Shown piece after piece: positions 34,252 through 42,096 of a DNA stretch of 64,000 nucleotides (position 1 is its first letter; each line of letters begins with the position of its first letter). Below the pieces are notes generated by a model. The model made no database searches. It was not told the DNA's origin and worked only from the letters and a program-made list of their open reading frames with translations. The position numbers and the translations under genes were made by a program. Source of the stretch: JAAOIF01 sp965217125 (GTDB taxonomy: Bacteria; Pseudomonadota; Gammaproteobacteria; PS1; Pseudothioglobaceae). Location: contig OZ244244.1 of the NCBI GenBank assembly GCA_965217125.1, positions 1,054,001 through 1,118,000 on the forward strand. Reading direction: 5' to 3'.

Positions 34252-34254
34252 TAT

Positions 34255-34446
34255 TTACTCCTTTTCAGTTTTCAAAACTTTGTAAGCAACTATTTCAGCA
34301 ATAGCATACATGGTAATAAAAAATAGCACTTCATAAAAGTTTCCTTTAATTAAAGATGGATAGCCAAAAGCAGCAAATTGAGTCATACCAATAATTCTTA
34401 GACTGTTAGCAATATGCCGACTTTGGTTTTCATTTCTATTTTTCAT
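34255..34446 (-). CDS. Small two-helix membrane protein (63 aa), first gene of cassette
   Basis: N-terminus MKNRNENQSRHIANSLRIIG is polar, then two hydrophobic segments (about 20-34 and 38-56, FFITMYAIAEIVAYKVL) and a charged end KTEKE. The upstream TGCTAAAATCACTTT-ATG nearly repeats the upstream motif of the 75-aa gene. No strong ribosome site, so translation may start on a very short leader. Partner of the 40-aa protein. Function unknown. Confidence 0.68.
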   Translation of the reverse strand: MKNRNENQSRHIANSLRIIGMTQFAAFGYPSLIKGNFYEVLFFITMYAIAEIVAYKVLKTEKE

Positions 34447-34516
34447 AAAGTGATTTTAGCACACTTTCTGTCTTTTATTTTTTACCAAACAAGACACACG
34501 CCCCAACCATTCCATA

Positions 34517-34696
34517 TTATACATACCCTCCTAATGGTTTAATCATATTATCTTTTTCTAAAGGTGATAAATTAACATCTGAGATTTTTAACTCATACTC
34601 TTTTAGTGCTTCGTCAGCAGCCTTTAATGCTTCTCTAATTTTTTCTTCGCAATTTTCTAATTCTTGCGTTTTTTGATTTAATAATTGTGTGTCCAT
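34517..34696 (-). CDS. Small helical coiled-coil protein (59 aa)
   Basis: The ATG at 34696 has a GGAG ribosome site; the longer frame from 34774 would run through attC site 3 and is rejected. The product starts MDTQLLNQKTQELENCEEKI and continues as a Glu/Lys-rich helix (REALKAADEALKEYELKI), probably a coiled coil, with a short Gly-rich end. Soluble, cytosolic. No attC is visible between this gene and the following 63-aa gene, so they may share a cassette or the site may be lost. Confidence 0.6.
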   Translation of the reverse strand: MDTQLLNQKTQELENCEEKIREALKAADEALKEYELKISDVNLSPLEKDNMIKPLGGYV

Positions 34697-34745
34697 TTTA
34701 ATACTCCAAAACCTTCTATTGAGAATAATAGAAAGATGGAAGGCG

Positions 34746-34804
34746 GCACTAACGCACAAACTCACCTGACGCATAAGCGGTAAGGTGCGGTGCTTTGTTA
34801 GGTG
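34746..34804 (-). other. attC site 3
   Basis: 59 bp. Minus strand: CACCTAACAAAGCACCGCAC ... GCGTCAGGTGAGTTTGTGC-GTTAGTGC. Arms GCACCTTACCGC and GCGTCAGGTG pair with one or two mismatches around a TTAT loop, the folded single-strand form that integron integrases recognise. Confidence 0.8.
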
Positions 34805-34852
34805 TTTTTATAGCCATAAGTTTAATATCTTAAATAAAATGGTAACATCCAT

Positions 34853-35716
34853 TTATTTCACATTATCTACTTTTTTAGAATTATATTTCCATTTTTCTTT
34901 TTTAGAATCAGAAGAAAGTTTTGGCATGTCTAAACTTTTTGGAGTATAGGTATGTATAGTTTTATTATCTATAGAAACCTCGTGTGTAGGGTATCCATCA
35001 TGACTGCCTGTTGCTGTTATATTACCTTCTTTATCAAAAATAAAAGTCGTTTCAGCATTAATAGGCTCTATAAAACCTAGAGCTGCTCCTGATGCTGCTT
35101 GTTCTGTTATCTTTACAATAACATTACCATTTTTCTTAGTTATATTGGTAGTCTTTTTAATTTTTATAGCTGAAAACCCAAATGTTTTCCCAAGTATATA
35201 CTCATCAGATATGATTTTGGCATTATGTAAATTTATTTTTATTATGTGTTCAATTTTATCGCCTTCTACTCGTTTCTCAAGAAAACTTTTACCTTCAATT
35301 TTTGCTAAATATCGTATAGTTATAATGTTATGGTAATTACTATCAATATTTATTTTCTTATTTTTATCATCTTTTATAGTAGGATTAATACCCAAGTCTT
35401 TACTTGTATCTGGTATTGTTGTTTTTAATTTAGTTGGAGTATTTTTATTAGTTTTAGAGGTGTAAATCGGAAGGTTTGTTTTCCTATTATGGTCAAAATT
35501 TACTCCTAGCTCTGTTTGATTGCCATTTGTATTTACTTCGATCCCTATGTAGCAATCTTCCTTTTGCCCAGTGATTTTACAATAACCTTTATATGCTGGT
35601 TTTAATACTACTTCGTTTACAGTTTTCAAAACATATTTATCTAATATATAAAGTATACCTCCAGCATAAATCGGTGCTGATAAACATAAAATTACAACAA
35701 GTACTATTTTTTTCAT
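34853..35716 (-). CDS. Exported hypothetical protein (cassette)
   Basis: The ATG at 35716 follows GGAGAAAAA and gives 287 aa with a signal peptide (MKKIVLVVILCLSAPIYAGG). A short Cys-containing part (YCKITGQKEDCYIG), a long Lys/Asn/Thr-rich linker, then a beta-rich domain with ASGAALGFIEPINAETTF and ATGSHDGYPTHEVSID. The GSHDGYP stretch reminds me of secreted DUF3238-like domains, a weak link. Ends in a basic tail. Upstream is attC site 4 and downstream attC site 3, so it is a complete single-gene cassette. Confidence 0.68.
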   Translation of the reverse strand: MKKIVLVVILCLSAPIYAGGILYILDKYVLKTVNEVVLKPAYKGYCKITGQKEDCYIGIEVNTNGNQTELGVNFDHNRKTNLPIYTSKTNKNTPTKLKTTIPDTSKDLGINPTIKDDKNKKINIDSNYHNIITIRYLAKIEGKSFLEKRVEGDKIEHIIKINLHNAKIISDEYILGKTFGFSAIKIKKTTNITKKNGNVIVKITEQAASGAALGFIEPINAETTFIFDKEGNITATGSHDGYPTHEVSIDNKTIHTYTPKSLDMPKLSSDSKKEKWKYNSKKVDNVK

Positions 35717-35766
35717 TTTTTCTCCAAATATTTCTAAAAATAGTAAAGCATAAGCATGAAGGAAAA

Positions 35767-35873
35767 CACCTAACGCCCACATAACCGGCGCAGTGATGAT
35801 GGCTGATTTTTTTGCGGCCCTTTACAAAAAAGAAGACAGCATTACAGAGTCCGTGTTGATGTATTTGTTAGGC
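35767..35873 (-). other. attC site 4
   Basis: 107 bp, the longest site. Minus strand starts GCCTAACAAATACATCAACA and ends GGTTATGTGGGC-GTTAGGTG, with both cores matching consensus. ACGGAC and GCCGGTT-like arms pair partly; the larger loop region contains an A/T-rich hairpin. It directly follows the stop of the 341-aa gene. Confidence 0.82.
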
Positions 35874-35874
35874 A

Positions 35875-36900
35875 TTATTTTAAAAATTTATCGATAGGTC
35901 CTGCGGAAAATGTTTTATACCCAGAAACGTTCTTGGTTTCTCCAAATTGTCGAATCGTATAATTTCTGCCAGAAGTACTTAAAAGTATGGTCCTCGGTGC
36001 CAGCGACTTCCTGTTGGATTGCAAATCAGTATAATCCCCACCACCAAGGCTTGGGACCGTCACATAATCCACAGACAAAAGCATATAACTTTCATTAAAG
36101 TCTGGATACGATACAATCTCACCACTTTTTCTTATAAAGCGTTCTTCAGGTGAGCCTTCTATCCATAGAGTCATCTCATCATCTTCAATGTCATACTGAA
36201 TTTTAACGTCTTCACTATCTATTCCGAATGCATAATCACCGTGCTTACCAAAGTACCCAAGTGAAGGCCGTCTATTATCTGACTGGAGAAATCGTTTTAC
36301 ATCATCAAAAGCTGACTCATTAGCTATGAACGACAACTCTACGCCCGTTTGTGCGACAAGGGAATACAGTTCAGGGGCGGCTGTTTTTTTTGGAAAAAGG
36401 CTTGAGTGGCGACTAATTTCAAAGGACGTTGCAATACCATTTTGATCTACTGAATCGATAAAGTATTCGAGCGAACGAGAGGAATGGAAACCTACCTTAT
36501 TGTCTCTAAGTTCTTTTCCCAGTTTCCTTAGCGAGGCTAGGAAGCTCTCCCCATGAATGAAGTCATTCGGAATTTTTAGAACTATAGTAAACTCCATCTT
36601 ATCAAGTGGCTGGCTCGCCCGCTCAAGTTCAACTAAGTGGGTTAATATTTTGTCAGATCTCTCGAATTGCTCTTTTACTTTTATTGATGCGTGTTGCGCA
36701 GAAATCTCAGCATTCAAATGTTCAGCAATTTGTGTAGAAAATGAAACAACAGCGGATATTGTAACTCCCCATAGTGCTACCTTTCCCCATTTAGATACAT
36801 CCCCATTTTTGTCTCTATATTCCACAAGAAGCGCTAGGACACCAAATGCACCTGCAAGGGTCGTTGAAATTAATTTGAGTAGGGTTATTAACAACTCCAT
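35875..36900 (-). CDS. Membrane-anchored hypothetical protein (cassette)
   Basis: 341 aa. Two N-terminal membrane helices (about 5-25 and 38-58, LISTTLAGAFGVLALLVEY and VALWGVTISAVVSFSTQIAE) are followed by a helical, probably coiled-coil segment (SIKVKEQFERSDKILTHLVEL) and a large soluble domain of alternating strands (MEFTIVLKIPNDF, YAFGIDSEDVKIQYDIEDD, YMLLSVDYVTVPSLGG). No family recognised. Base composition is clearly more GC-rich than the other cassettes, which indicates an independent origin. Flanked by attC sites 4 and 5; stop codon 2 nt from the core. Confidence 0.72.
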   Translation of the reverse strand: MELLITLLKLISTTLAGAFGVLALLVEYRDKNGDVSKWGKVALWGVTISAVVSFSTQIAEHLNAEISAQHASIKVKEQFERSDKILTHLVELERASQPLDKMEFTIVLKIPNDFIHGESFLASLRKLGKELRDNKVGFHSSRSLEYFIDSVDQNGIATSFEISRHSSLFPKKTAAPELYSLVAQTGVELSFIANESAFDDVKRFLQSDNRRPSLGYFGKHGDYAFGIDSEDVKIQYDIEDDEMTLWIEGSPEERFIRKSGEIVSYPDFNESYMLLSVDYVTVPSLGGGDYTDLQSNRKSLAPRTILLSTSGRNYTIRQFGETKNVSGYKTFSAGPIDKFLK

Positions 36901-36916
36901 CTTATTGCCTTTTCTT

Positions 36917-36974
36917 GCCTAATACCTCACTTCAGCGGCTGCGTAATCAGTCCGCTGGAAGTGTTTGTTAGGTG
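36917..36974 (-). other. attC site 5
   Basis: 58 bp. Minus strand: CACCTAACAAACACTTCCAG ... CCGCTGAAGTGAGGT-ATTAGGC. The arms CACTTCCAGCGG and CCGCTGAAGTG pair perfectly except for one extra base, which matches the extrahelical base that sets strand choice in attC recombination. The best-formed site in the array. Confidence 0.85.
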
Positions 36975-37010
36975 CTTTTCTAAAATAAATCACACAATGA
37001 CCAAAATTAT

Positions 37011-37595
37011 TTAAAATAATTCTGCTTGACCGCCATTTAATTTAATTAAGTGAGATAAGGCTTTAGCAACTTTTTTGGCGACTTCAAGATCGCAAAAATT
37101 TGGTTTCATATTAATCTTTTTAATTTCTGGTTCATTGTTCCAATCTGAAAATTCTGATTTATAATTTTTTCGTTCTCTAAATTTTCTTTTACTTGACCAA
37201 CAACTCTCAGCACGACTACATTTTAAAATAATATATCTTTCTAAGCCCACCTTTTGTGCTTTTATTTGCTCATCTAAGTCCTCTAATAATGCTGTAGAAA
37301 CATACTTATATTGAGTAATCTGGGTAGTTCTATTATCTCTTGCTCTACTCCTCTCTCCTTCGTCTATTATTTCCAACATTTTATTGTATATATTTATTGA
37401 TGTAACACCCTTATTACTGTAACTATATTTCCAGCCATTTTTAGTTTTACGGGAACCCCAACTATAATACTTATTGCACGCCTTAACCTTTGTATCTATA
37501 AAGTCTATAGTATCTTGCTCACTTGGTTTAGAATAAACTGCATTTGTAGAGCCTAATGCAATAATAATTGTTAGTATTAATAGTTGTTTTTTCAT
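37011..37595 (-). CDS. Exported Cys-containing hypothetical protein (cassette)
   Basis: 194 aa with a signal peptide (MKKQLLILTIIIALGSTNAVYS). The mature domain has cysteines in KACNKYYSWG, LKCSRAESCW and PNFCDLEVA, an Arg-rich middle (GERSRARDNR) and a helical C-terminus KVAKALSHLIKLNGGQAELF. Probably a periplasmic or secreted protein with disulfides. The ATG has an upstream GGAGAAAG ribosome site. No family recognised. attC site 5 follows it directly. Confidence 0.7.
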   Translation of the reverse strand: MKKQLLILTIIIALGSTNAVYSKPSEQDTIDFIDTKVKACNKYYSWGSRKTKNGWKYSYSNKGVTSINIYNKMLEIIDEGERSRARDNRTTQITQYKYVSTALLEDLDEQIKAQKVGLERYIILKCSRAESCWSSKRKFRERKNYKSEFSDWNNEPEIKKINMKPNFCDLEVAKKVAKALSHLIKLNGGQAELF

Positions 37596-37720
37596 TTTCT
37601 TTCTCCTATTTACACCTTAAAAATATATAACAATCATAAAAAGTACTTTCAAGATGTAAAAACATTTTTGTTAATCACTGAGATTATGTGCCGCAACTAT
37701 TAAATCAATAATTTACAGAT

Positions 37721-37783
37721 TCTAACGTTGTAAATAGAGTTTGCTTGTAATGCAGATAACATCAGTTATAGTTTTAGTTATGT
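37721..37783 (-). other. Possible degenerate attC site
   Basis: Minus strand has ACATAAC at one end and GTTAGAAT at the other, 63 bp apart, between two cassette-like genes where a site is expected. Arms show little pairing. The rest of the 208-bp spacer 37596-37803 holds no gene. Confidence 0.3.
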
Positions 37784-37803
37784 AAAATTAGAACGCTATA
37801 ATC

Positions 37804-38130
37804 CTAATAAAAATCAGCGAAACTAATTTCGTGACATTTTTTTGGCACTCCTGATACAGTAACAACACCTGCACCTCTAGCAACAACAGTACAAGCAAAT
37901 GAACTCATTACATTATTGTTATCACCATATTTATGCCCCATTGCACATAAATTTGATGAGCCTTTGGAAGTTAGTTCATACGCTATATCAACACTAACAT
38001 TTCCAGCGTAACAATCCTTTTTATTGTAACCCCATGCTTCATCGTATTTTATGTTTCCAACTGACGCACTATCTGCAAAAGCATTGCCCACAAATAGAAA
38101 TATAATTATAGATAATAATTGTTTTTTCAT
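37804..38130 (-). CDS. Small exported hypothetical protein (cassette)
   Basis: ATG at 38130 (after GGAGAAAAAA) gives 108 aa with signal peptide MKKQLLSIIIFLFVGNAFA, nearly the same start as the 194-aa cassette protein. Mature part of about 89 residues has four cysteines (KKDCYAG, SNLCAMGHKYG, SFACTVV, KKCHEI), so probably two disulfides. Longer frame from 38181 would begin inside the repeat core and is rejected. No family recognised. Confidence 0.65.
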   Translation of the reverse strand: MKKQLLSIIIFLFVGNAFADSASVGNIKYDEAWGYNKKDCYAGNVSVDIAYELTSKGSSNLCAMGHKYGDNNNVMSSFACTVVARGAGVVTVSGVPKKCHEISFADFY

Positions 38131-38178
38131 TTTTTTCTCCAAACCCTCCATTAAGAAAAATAGCAAGATGGAAGGCGA

Positions 38179-38354
38179 CACCTAACTATTATTATAAGGA
38201 CATATTTCCTTATAATGCGATATTAAAAAAACAAATCCTGTAAAAAACAGTCAAATTTTATCTATTTAGTAAAAAAGTTAATTACATGGTTTAATTTTGA
38301 TGGCTATTATAACAGAAAATAAGCCTGTGTTGCAATAAATGCGTGAATTGATGC
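38179..38354 (-). repeat. Promoter-bearing repeat, copy E1
   Basis: About 176 bp, shared with copy E2 except for about 55 bp present only here. Minus strand contains a promoter TTGCAA-18 bp-TATAAT (38306-38335), further on a perfect 10-bp hairpin ATTATAAGGA/TCCTTATAAT (38191-38216), and ends in the core GTTAGGTG. The order promoter, structured stretch, GTTAGG core, gene is what an integron attI/Pc region would look like. It directs transcription into the 108-aa gene. Confidence 0.6.
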
Positions 38355-38433
38355 GTAGGATGGGTTATGCGGATTGTAATAATGGAATGTAACTATTTTA
38401 TTTAAAATATTAGCAAAAACAGTAGTTTATAAA

Positions 38434-38829
38434 TTACCCATTTTGATGAAATTCAATAACATTATTATCTTGGTCTCTAATAAAAAACATGACACTGCCA
38501 TTAGGGAGTGTTATGGGGCCTTCTGTAATTTTAATATTCAGCTGTTGTATTGAGTTTTGTGCGGATTTAATATCATCAACATTTAATGCTATATGTGTAT
38601 AACCAGGATATTTATTAGTTATATCCATAAGAATATTTTCTTCAGTATTTGTATCAGCATTTAAAATAAAATTAATGTTTACGCCAGACGGATGCTCCAT
38701 TATTGCAACAGGTTCTGGACCGATAGGGCCCACTATAAATATAAAACCTAATTGCTCATAAAATGCTCTAGCACTGTTGAGGTTTTTAACTCTTATGCCT
38801 ATATGATTTATGCCAATAATTTCTTTCAT
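38434..38829 (-). CDS. VOC-family (glyoxalase/dioxygenase superfamily) protein
   Basis: 131 aa, one vicinal-oxygen-chelate domain. IGINHIGIRVKNLNSARAFY with YEQLGFIFI is the first beta-alpha-beta-beta-beta unit; YTHIALNVDDIKSAQNSIQQL and VMFFIRDQDNNVIEFHQNG the second. Candidate metal ligands are the His in NHIGI, the His in YTHIAL and the Glu in IEFHQ. VOC genes are common integron cargo (fosfomycin/bleomycin resistance types), but the substrate here is unknown. It lies between repeat copies E2 (upstream) and E1 (downstream). Confidence 0.85.
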   Translation of the reverse strand: MKEIIGINHIGIRVKNLNSARAFYEQLGFIFIVGPIGPEPVAIMEHPSGVNINFILNADTNTEENILMDITNKYPGYTHIALNVDDIKSAQNSIQQLNIKITEGPITLPNGSVMFFIRDQDNNVIEFHQNG

Positions 38830-38847
38830 GGTTTTAATTCTATTTTA

Positions 38848-38974
38848 TGCCTAACTATTATTATAAGGCAATATTTCCTTATAATGCGATATTAAAAAAC
38901 AAACCTTAGTTTAATTTTGATGGCTATGATAGCAGAAAACAAACCTGTATTACAATAAATGCGTAAATTGATGC
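38848..38974 (-). repeat. Promoter-bearing repeat, copy E2
   Basis: About 127 bp, the shorter copy. Minus strand has TTGTAA-18 bp-TATCAT at the place of the E1 promoter, then the hairpin ATTATAAGG/CCTTATAAT (38860-38885) and the core GTTAGGC just before the VOC gene. The weaker -10 suggests decay relative to E1. Confidence 0.6.
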
Positions 38975-38987
38975 CATTGATACGATG

Positions 38988-41900
38988 TTATTTTTTTGAG
39001 TGTTTAAAGCGATAAGAAGTTATTTTCTTAATCCAATTTACAAATTCATAATTAATAAGATACAAACATGGCAATAAAATAAGTGTCATTACCGTGCCAA
39101 ATAATAAGCCGTAGCCTAATGACAATGCCATTGGTTTGAGGATAAAGTCTGTGCCGCCAATGCCATACGCCAAGGGAATAACGCCTGCTAAGGTTGTGAG
39201 TGTAGTTAATACAACTGCGCGTAGGCGCTCTTTTGAGCCTTGCACAATCCATACAAGTGCAGGGGTTGTGGCTGCTAATTTTTGCCTTAAATAATTAAGG
39301 TGCGACACCATTACTAAGGAATCATTCACAATCACCCCTATTAATGCCAAAGTGCCTAATACAGCAAAAAAGCTGAGGGGTTCTGCGTGCAAGAAAAATG
39401 CCCAAATCACGCCGATTGTTGCAAAAGGAATGGCGCTTAACACCAATAAAGGCTGTGTATAAGAGTCAAACAGCAAAACCAATAACAAAAATATCACAAA
39501 TACTGCCACAATAAAAGCCTTTAAAAAACTCTGCATTGATTTTTGCGTTTCTTTTGCCCCGCCCTCGCTCAGTATGCGGACATCGGGGTATAAACTTGTG
39601 GCGCTAAGCTGTTTTAGGGCTTGTTTAATAACTGTTTTTGAAGTTGTTATTTGGTCATCAATGCTTGCACTAATAGCAACTGAGCGTTGCCCGTCAAAAT
39701 GATTAAAATCAGGCTCGCCATCAATATGGCGGATGCTTGAAAATTGCTTAATCGGCACCGCACGACCTGCACGGTTGCTAATTTTAAGCGTGTTTATTGC
39801 CGCCTCTGATTGCTGGGCATCGCCCAGATAAACTCGAAAATCCACATCGGTATCGCCATAGCGTATATCGGTAACATCGATGCCGGTAAAAGTAGATTTT
39901 AAATAACTGCTCACGGTGAGAAAATCAACATTAAGTCTTGCCATTTTTTCAAAATCAAGAGCTATTTCAATGCGTGATTTGCCCGGCTCGTCATCGCGTT
40001 CAAGATTATCTAAGCCATTAACCTTAGATAAAATTTTAATCAAAGCGTTAGCGCTAGCTTGACGCTGCTGGTCATTATTGCTAATTAACTGAATTTCAAC
40101 ATCTTCACCTTGCGGCGGGCCAGGTCGCCTGACTGAAAAGGTCAATTTTTCGGCTTTAGTAATATCTTTAATGCGTGATTTTAGTTGTTGTAGCAACTCT
40201 TTAGCTTGCTTGTTTCTCTTGCCAGAAGGTATTAAATCAATGTTAAATTCTGCCACATGAGAAAAATCCCGACCCACAGTATTAGTCAGCGAATCTAAAT
40301 CTGCGCCCACCACCTCAATAATCAGCTTTTCAACTTGACGGCTGATTTGTTCGGTATGCGACAAAGAGCTGCCCGGCAACATTTTTAATTTAGCCGTAAT
40401 CACATCTGCGCCTACTGCGGGAAATAAAGTAAAACGCATTTGCGTTGTTGCAAAATAAATCGAGGCGAATAAAACTAAAACAAATGCCGGCACCACAAAA
40501 TAGCGTATTTTTAATATTTTACCCAGCAAACCTTCAAAGTAATTTTCAAGCGCACTGAACCAGGTTTTTTTATTAACTTTTTCATTAAAACTAGCAAGAT
40601 GCGCCGGCAGTGCAATGGTTACTTCTAAAAAAGAAAGTGCCAGGGCAAAAATCACCACCAATGGAATCACATAAATAAACTTGCCCATAACTCCATCCAT
40701 TAAAAACATTGATGAAAATGCTAAAATGGTGGTTAATATGGTGGTGATAACCGGCATAATAACGCGCTTAAACCCATGCACAGCGCCGTGGAATCGGTCT
40801 TCACCGCTTTGTTTATGATGGTGAATACTCTCCGCCACAATGATAGAATCATCCACCACAATACCAAGCACCAATATCATCGCAGCTAATGATACTAAGT
40901 TAATGGTTTCGCCAACCGCACCGAGTAATGCCACCGTGCCAAGTAGCGATACTGGCAAACTCAACGCCACCCAAAATGCGGTTTTTAATGACAAAAACAG
41001 CCCTAACACAATCAATACCAATAACAAACCAATCATGCCATTATTGGTTACAATATTGAGTCGGTTGCGCACATATTTAGACGAATCAGAAGAGTAAAAA
41101 ATACGCACAGACTGGTATTTTTCCTGTTGCAAACTTTTTAGTTTTTGCTTAACTAAATCAATCGTGGTAATAATATCGGCGTGTTGTTGTTTGCGAATTT
41201 TTAGAATAAATCCTTTGGTGCGGTTAATACGAATAATGGATTTTTCCTCAACATTGCCATCTTTGATACTGGCAATGTCTTTTAGACGCACCACAGGGCC
41301 ATCAAAAGTCGATTTAATAATCACATTGCCCACCGCCTCAGCATTATCAAACTTTGCCAATACCACGATGTTTTTTTCATCTTCCATAGCATTATTATTA
41401 CCTACGGTATAACGCTGATTACGCTTTTGGATGGCATCAATTACTGCTGGCAGGCTTAATTCATATTGATAAAGTTTGTTGGTGTCAATTCTAATTTGAA
41501 TCTGGCGATCTAAATAGCCCTCTTTCACCACCTCAGACACGCCGCTTACAACTTCTAACTCTCTGGAAATAGCATCGGTATTATCTCGAAGCTCGGTAAA
41601 AGATAAAGTATCGCTACTGATATTAACTTTTAAAATACTCTTTAGTGAATTTTTTTGATCCACTGCTTTAGGTAAATCTACCACTTCATCTGGCAAAGAT
41701 TTAACTCTGTCAAGTGCATTTTGAATTTCTTGTTTTAAGGCACTAATATCGCTCACATCTTGAGAAAGCGTGATTAAAATTCTAGAAGAACCCTCACTGG
41801 AAACCGAGCTAAATTTCTCAATGCCGGTGATGCTTTTTAATTCATCTTCAATCAAGTTGGTAATATTTTGCTCAACATCCTCAGGCGAGGCGCCGGGATA

Positions 41901-42053
41901 GTTAGTTGCAATAGTAACAACCTCAAAATCTACGGCTGGAAACTGGTCGCGCTGAATATCAGAGAGTGAAAGCAGACCAATAGCAATAACCGACACGGTA
42001 AAAACCAATGCCAATTTTTTTTGTTTAATAAAAAAGTAGAATAGCGTATTCAT
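38988..42053 (-). CDS. RND efflux transporter, inner-membrane permease
   Basis: 1021-aa transporter of the AcrB/MdtB (HAE1-like) superfamily with the usual twelve helices. Segments VTIATNYPGASPEDVEQNIT, AAMILVLGIVVDDSIIVAES (with the proton-relay Asp pair) and TLALIGVIVNDSLVMVSHL mark the two repeats; periplasmic loops carry GPPQGEDVEIQL. It exports hydrophobic or drug-like compounds using the proton gradient. No membrane-fusion or outer-membrane partner gene lies beside it, so those must be elsewhere. It borders the cassette array. Confidence 0.92.
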   Translation of the reverse strand: MNTLFYFFIKQKKLALVFTVSVIAIGLLSLSDIQRDQFPAVDFEVVTIATNYPGASPEDVEQNITNLIEDELKSITGIEKFSSVSSEGSSRILITLSQDVSDISALKQEIQNALDRVKSLPDEVVDLPKAVDQKNSLKSILKVNISSDTLSFTELRDNTDAISRELEVVSGVSEVVKEGYLDRQIQIRIDTNKLYQYELSLPAVIDAIQKRNQRYTVGNNNAMEDEKNIVVLAKFDNAEAVGNVIIKSTFDGPVVRLKDIASIKDGNVEEKSIIRINRTKGFILKIRKQQHADIITTIDLVKQKLKSLQQEKYQSVRIFYSSDSSKYVRNRLNIVTNNGMIGLLLVLIVLGLFLSLKTAFWVALSLPVSLLGTVALLGAVGETINLVSLAAMILVLGIVVDDSIIVAESIHHHKQSGEDRFHGAVHGFKRVIMPVITTILTTILAFSSMFLMDGVMGKFIYVIPLVVIFALALSFLEVTIALPAHLASFNEKVNKKTWFSALENYFEGLLGKILKIRYFVVPAFVLVLFASIYFATTQMRFTLFPAVGADVITAKLKMLPGSSLSHTEQISRQVEKLIIEVVGADLDSLTNTVGRDFSHVAEFNIDLIPSGKRNKQAKELLQQLKSRIKDITKAEKLTFSVRRPGPPQGEDVEIQLISNNDQQRQASANALIKILSKVNGLDNLERDDEPGKSRIEIALDFEKMARLNVDFLTVSSYLKSTFTGIDVTDIRYGDTDVDFRVYLGDAQQSEAAINTLKISNRAGRAVPIKQFSSIRHIDGEPDFNHFDGQRSVAISASIDDQITTSKTVIKQALKQLSATSLYPDVRILSEGGAKETQKSMQSFLKAFIVAVFVIFLLLVLLFDSYTQPLLVLSAIPFATIGVIWAFFLHAEPLSFFAVLGTLALIGVIVNDSLVMVSHLNYLRQKLAATTPALVWIVQGSKERLRAVVLTTLTTLAGVIPLAYGIGGTDFILKPMALSLGYGLLFGTVMTLILLPCLYLINYEFVNWIKKITSYRFKHSKK

Positions 42054-42096
42054 AATAAATCAGTATAACAACAATTAGGGCTACACTTGCAAAAAA

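Larger units (their letters stand above)
33581..38974 (-). mobile_element. Integron gene-cassette array without integrase (CALIN-like)
   Basis: All genes here lie on the minus strand, and most are short, exported or membranous and of unknown function. They are separated by 58-107 bp sites that start (minus strand) with the core ACCTAACAAA or GCCTAACAAA and end in GTTAGG-, GTTTAGG- or ATTAGG-type cores, with imperfectly complementary inner arms. That is the attC architecture of integron cassettes, and stop codons sit at or near the first core, as in cassettes. A promoter-bearing repeat with a GTTAGG core lies at the upstream end. No intI gene is present in the window. Confidence 0.78.

Noticed and set aside
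34697..34774. N-terminal extension of the 59-aa cassette protein
   Set aside because: It would be coded by attC site 3; the internal ATG at 34696 has a ribosome site. The same reasoning shortens the 287-aa (35716) and 108-aa (38130) proteins.
36557..36922. 121-aa plus-strand frame opposite the 341-aa cassette gene
   Set aside because: No ribosome site and Ser-rich shadow composition; cassette orientation is uniformly minus.
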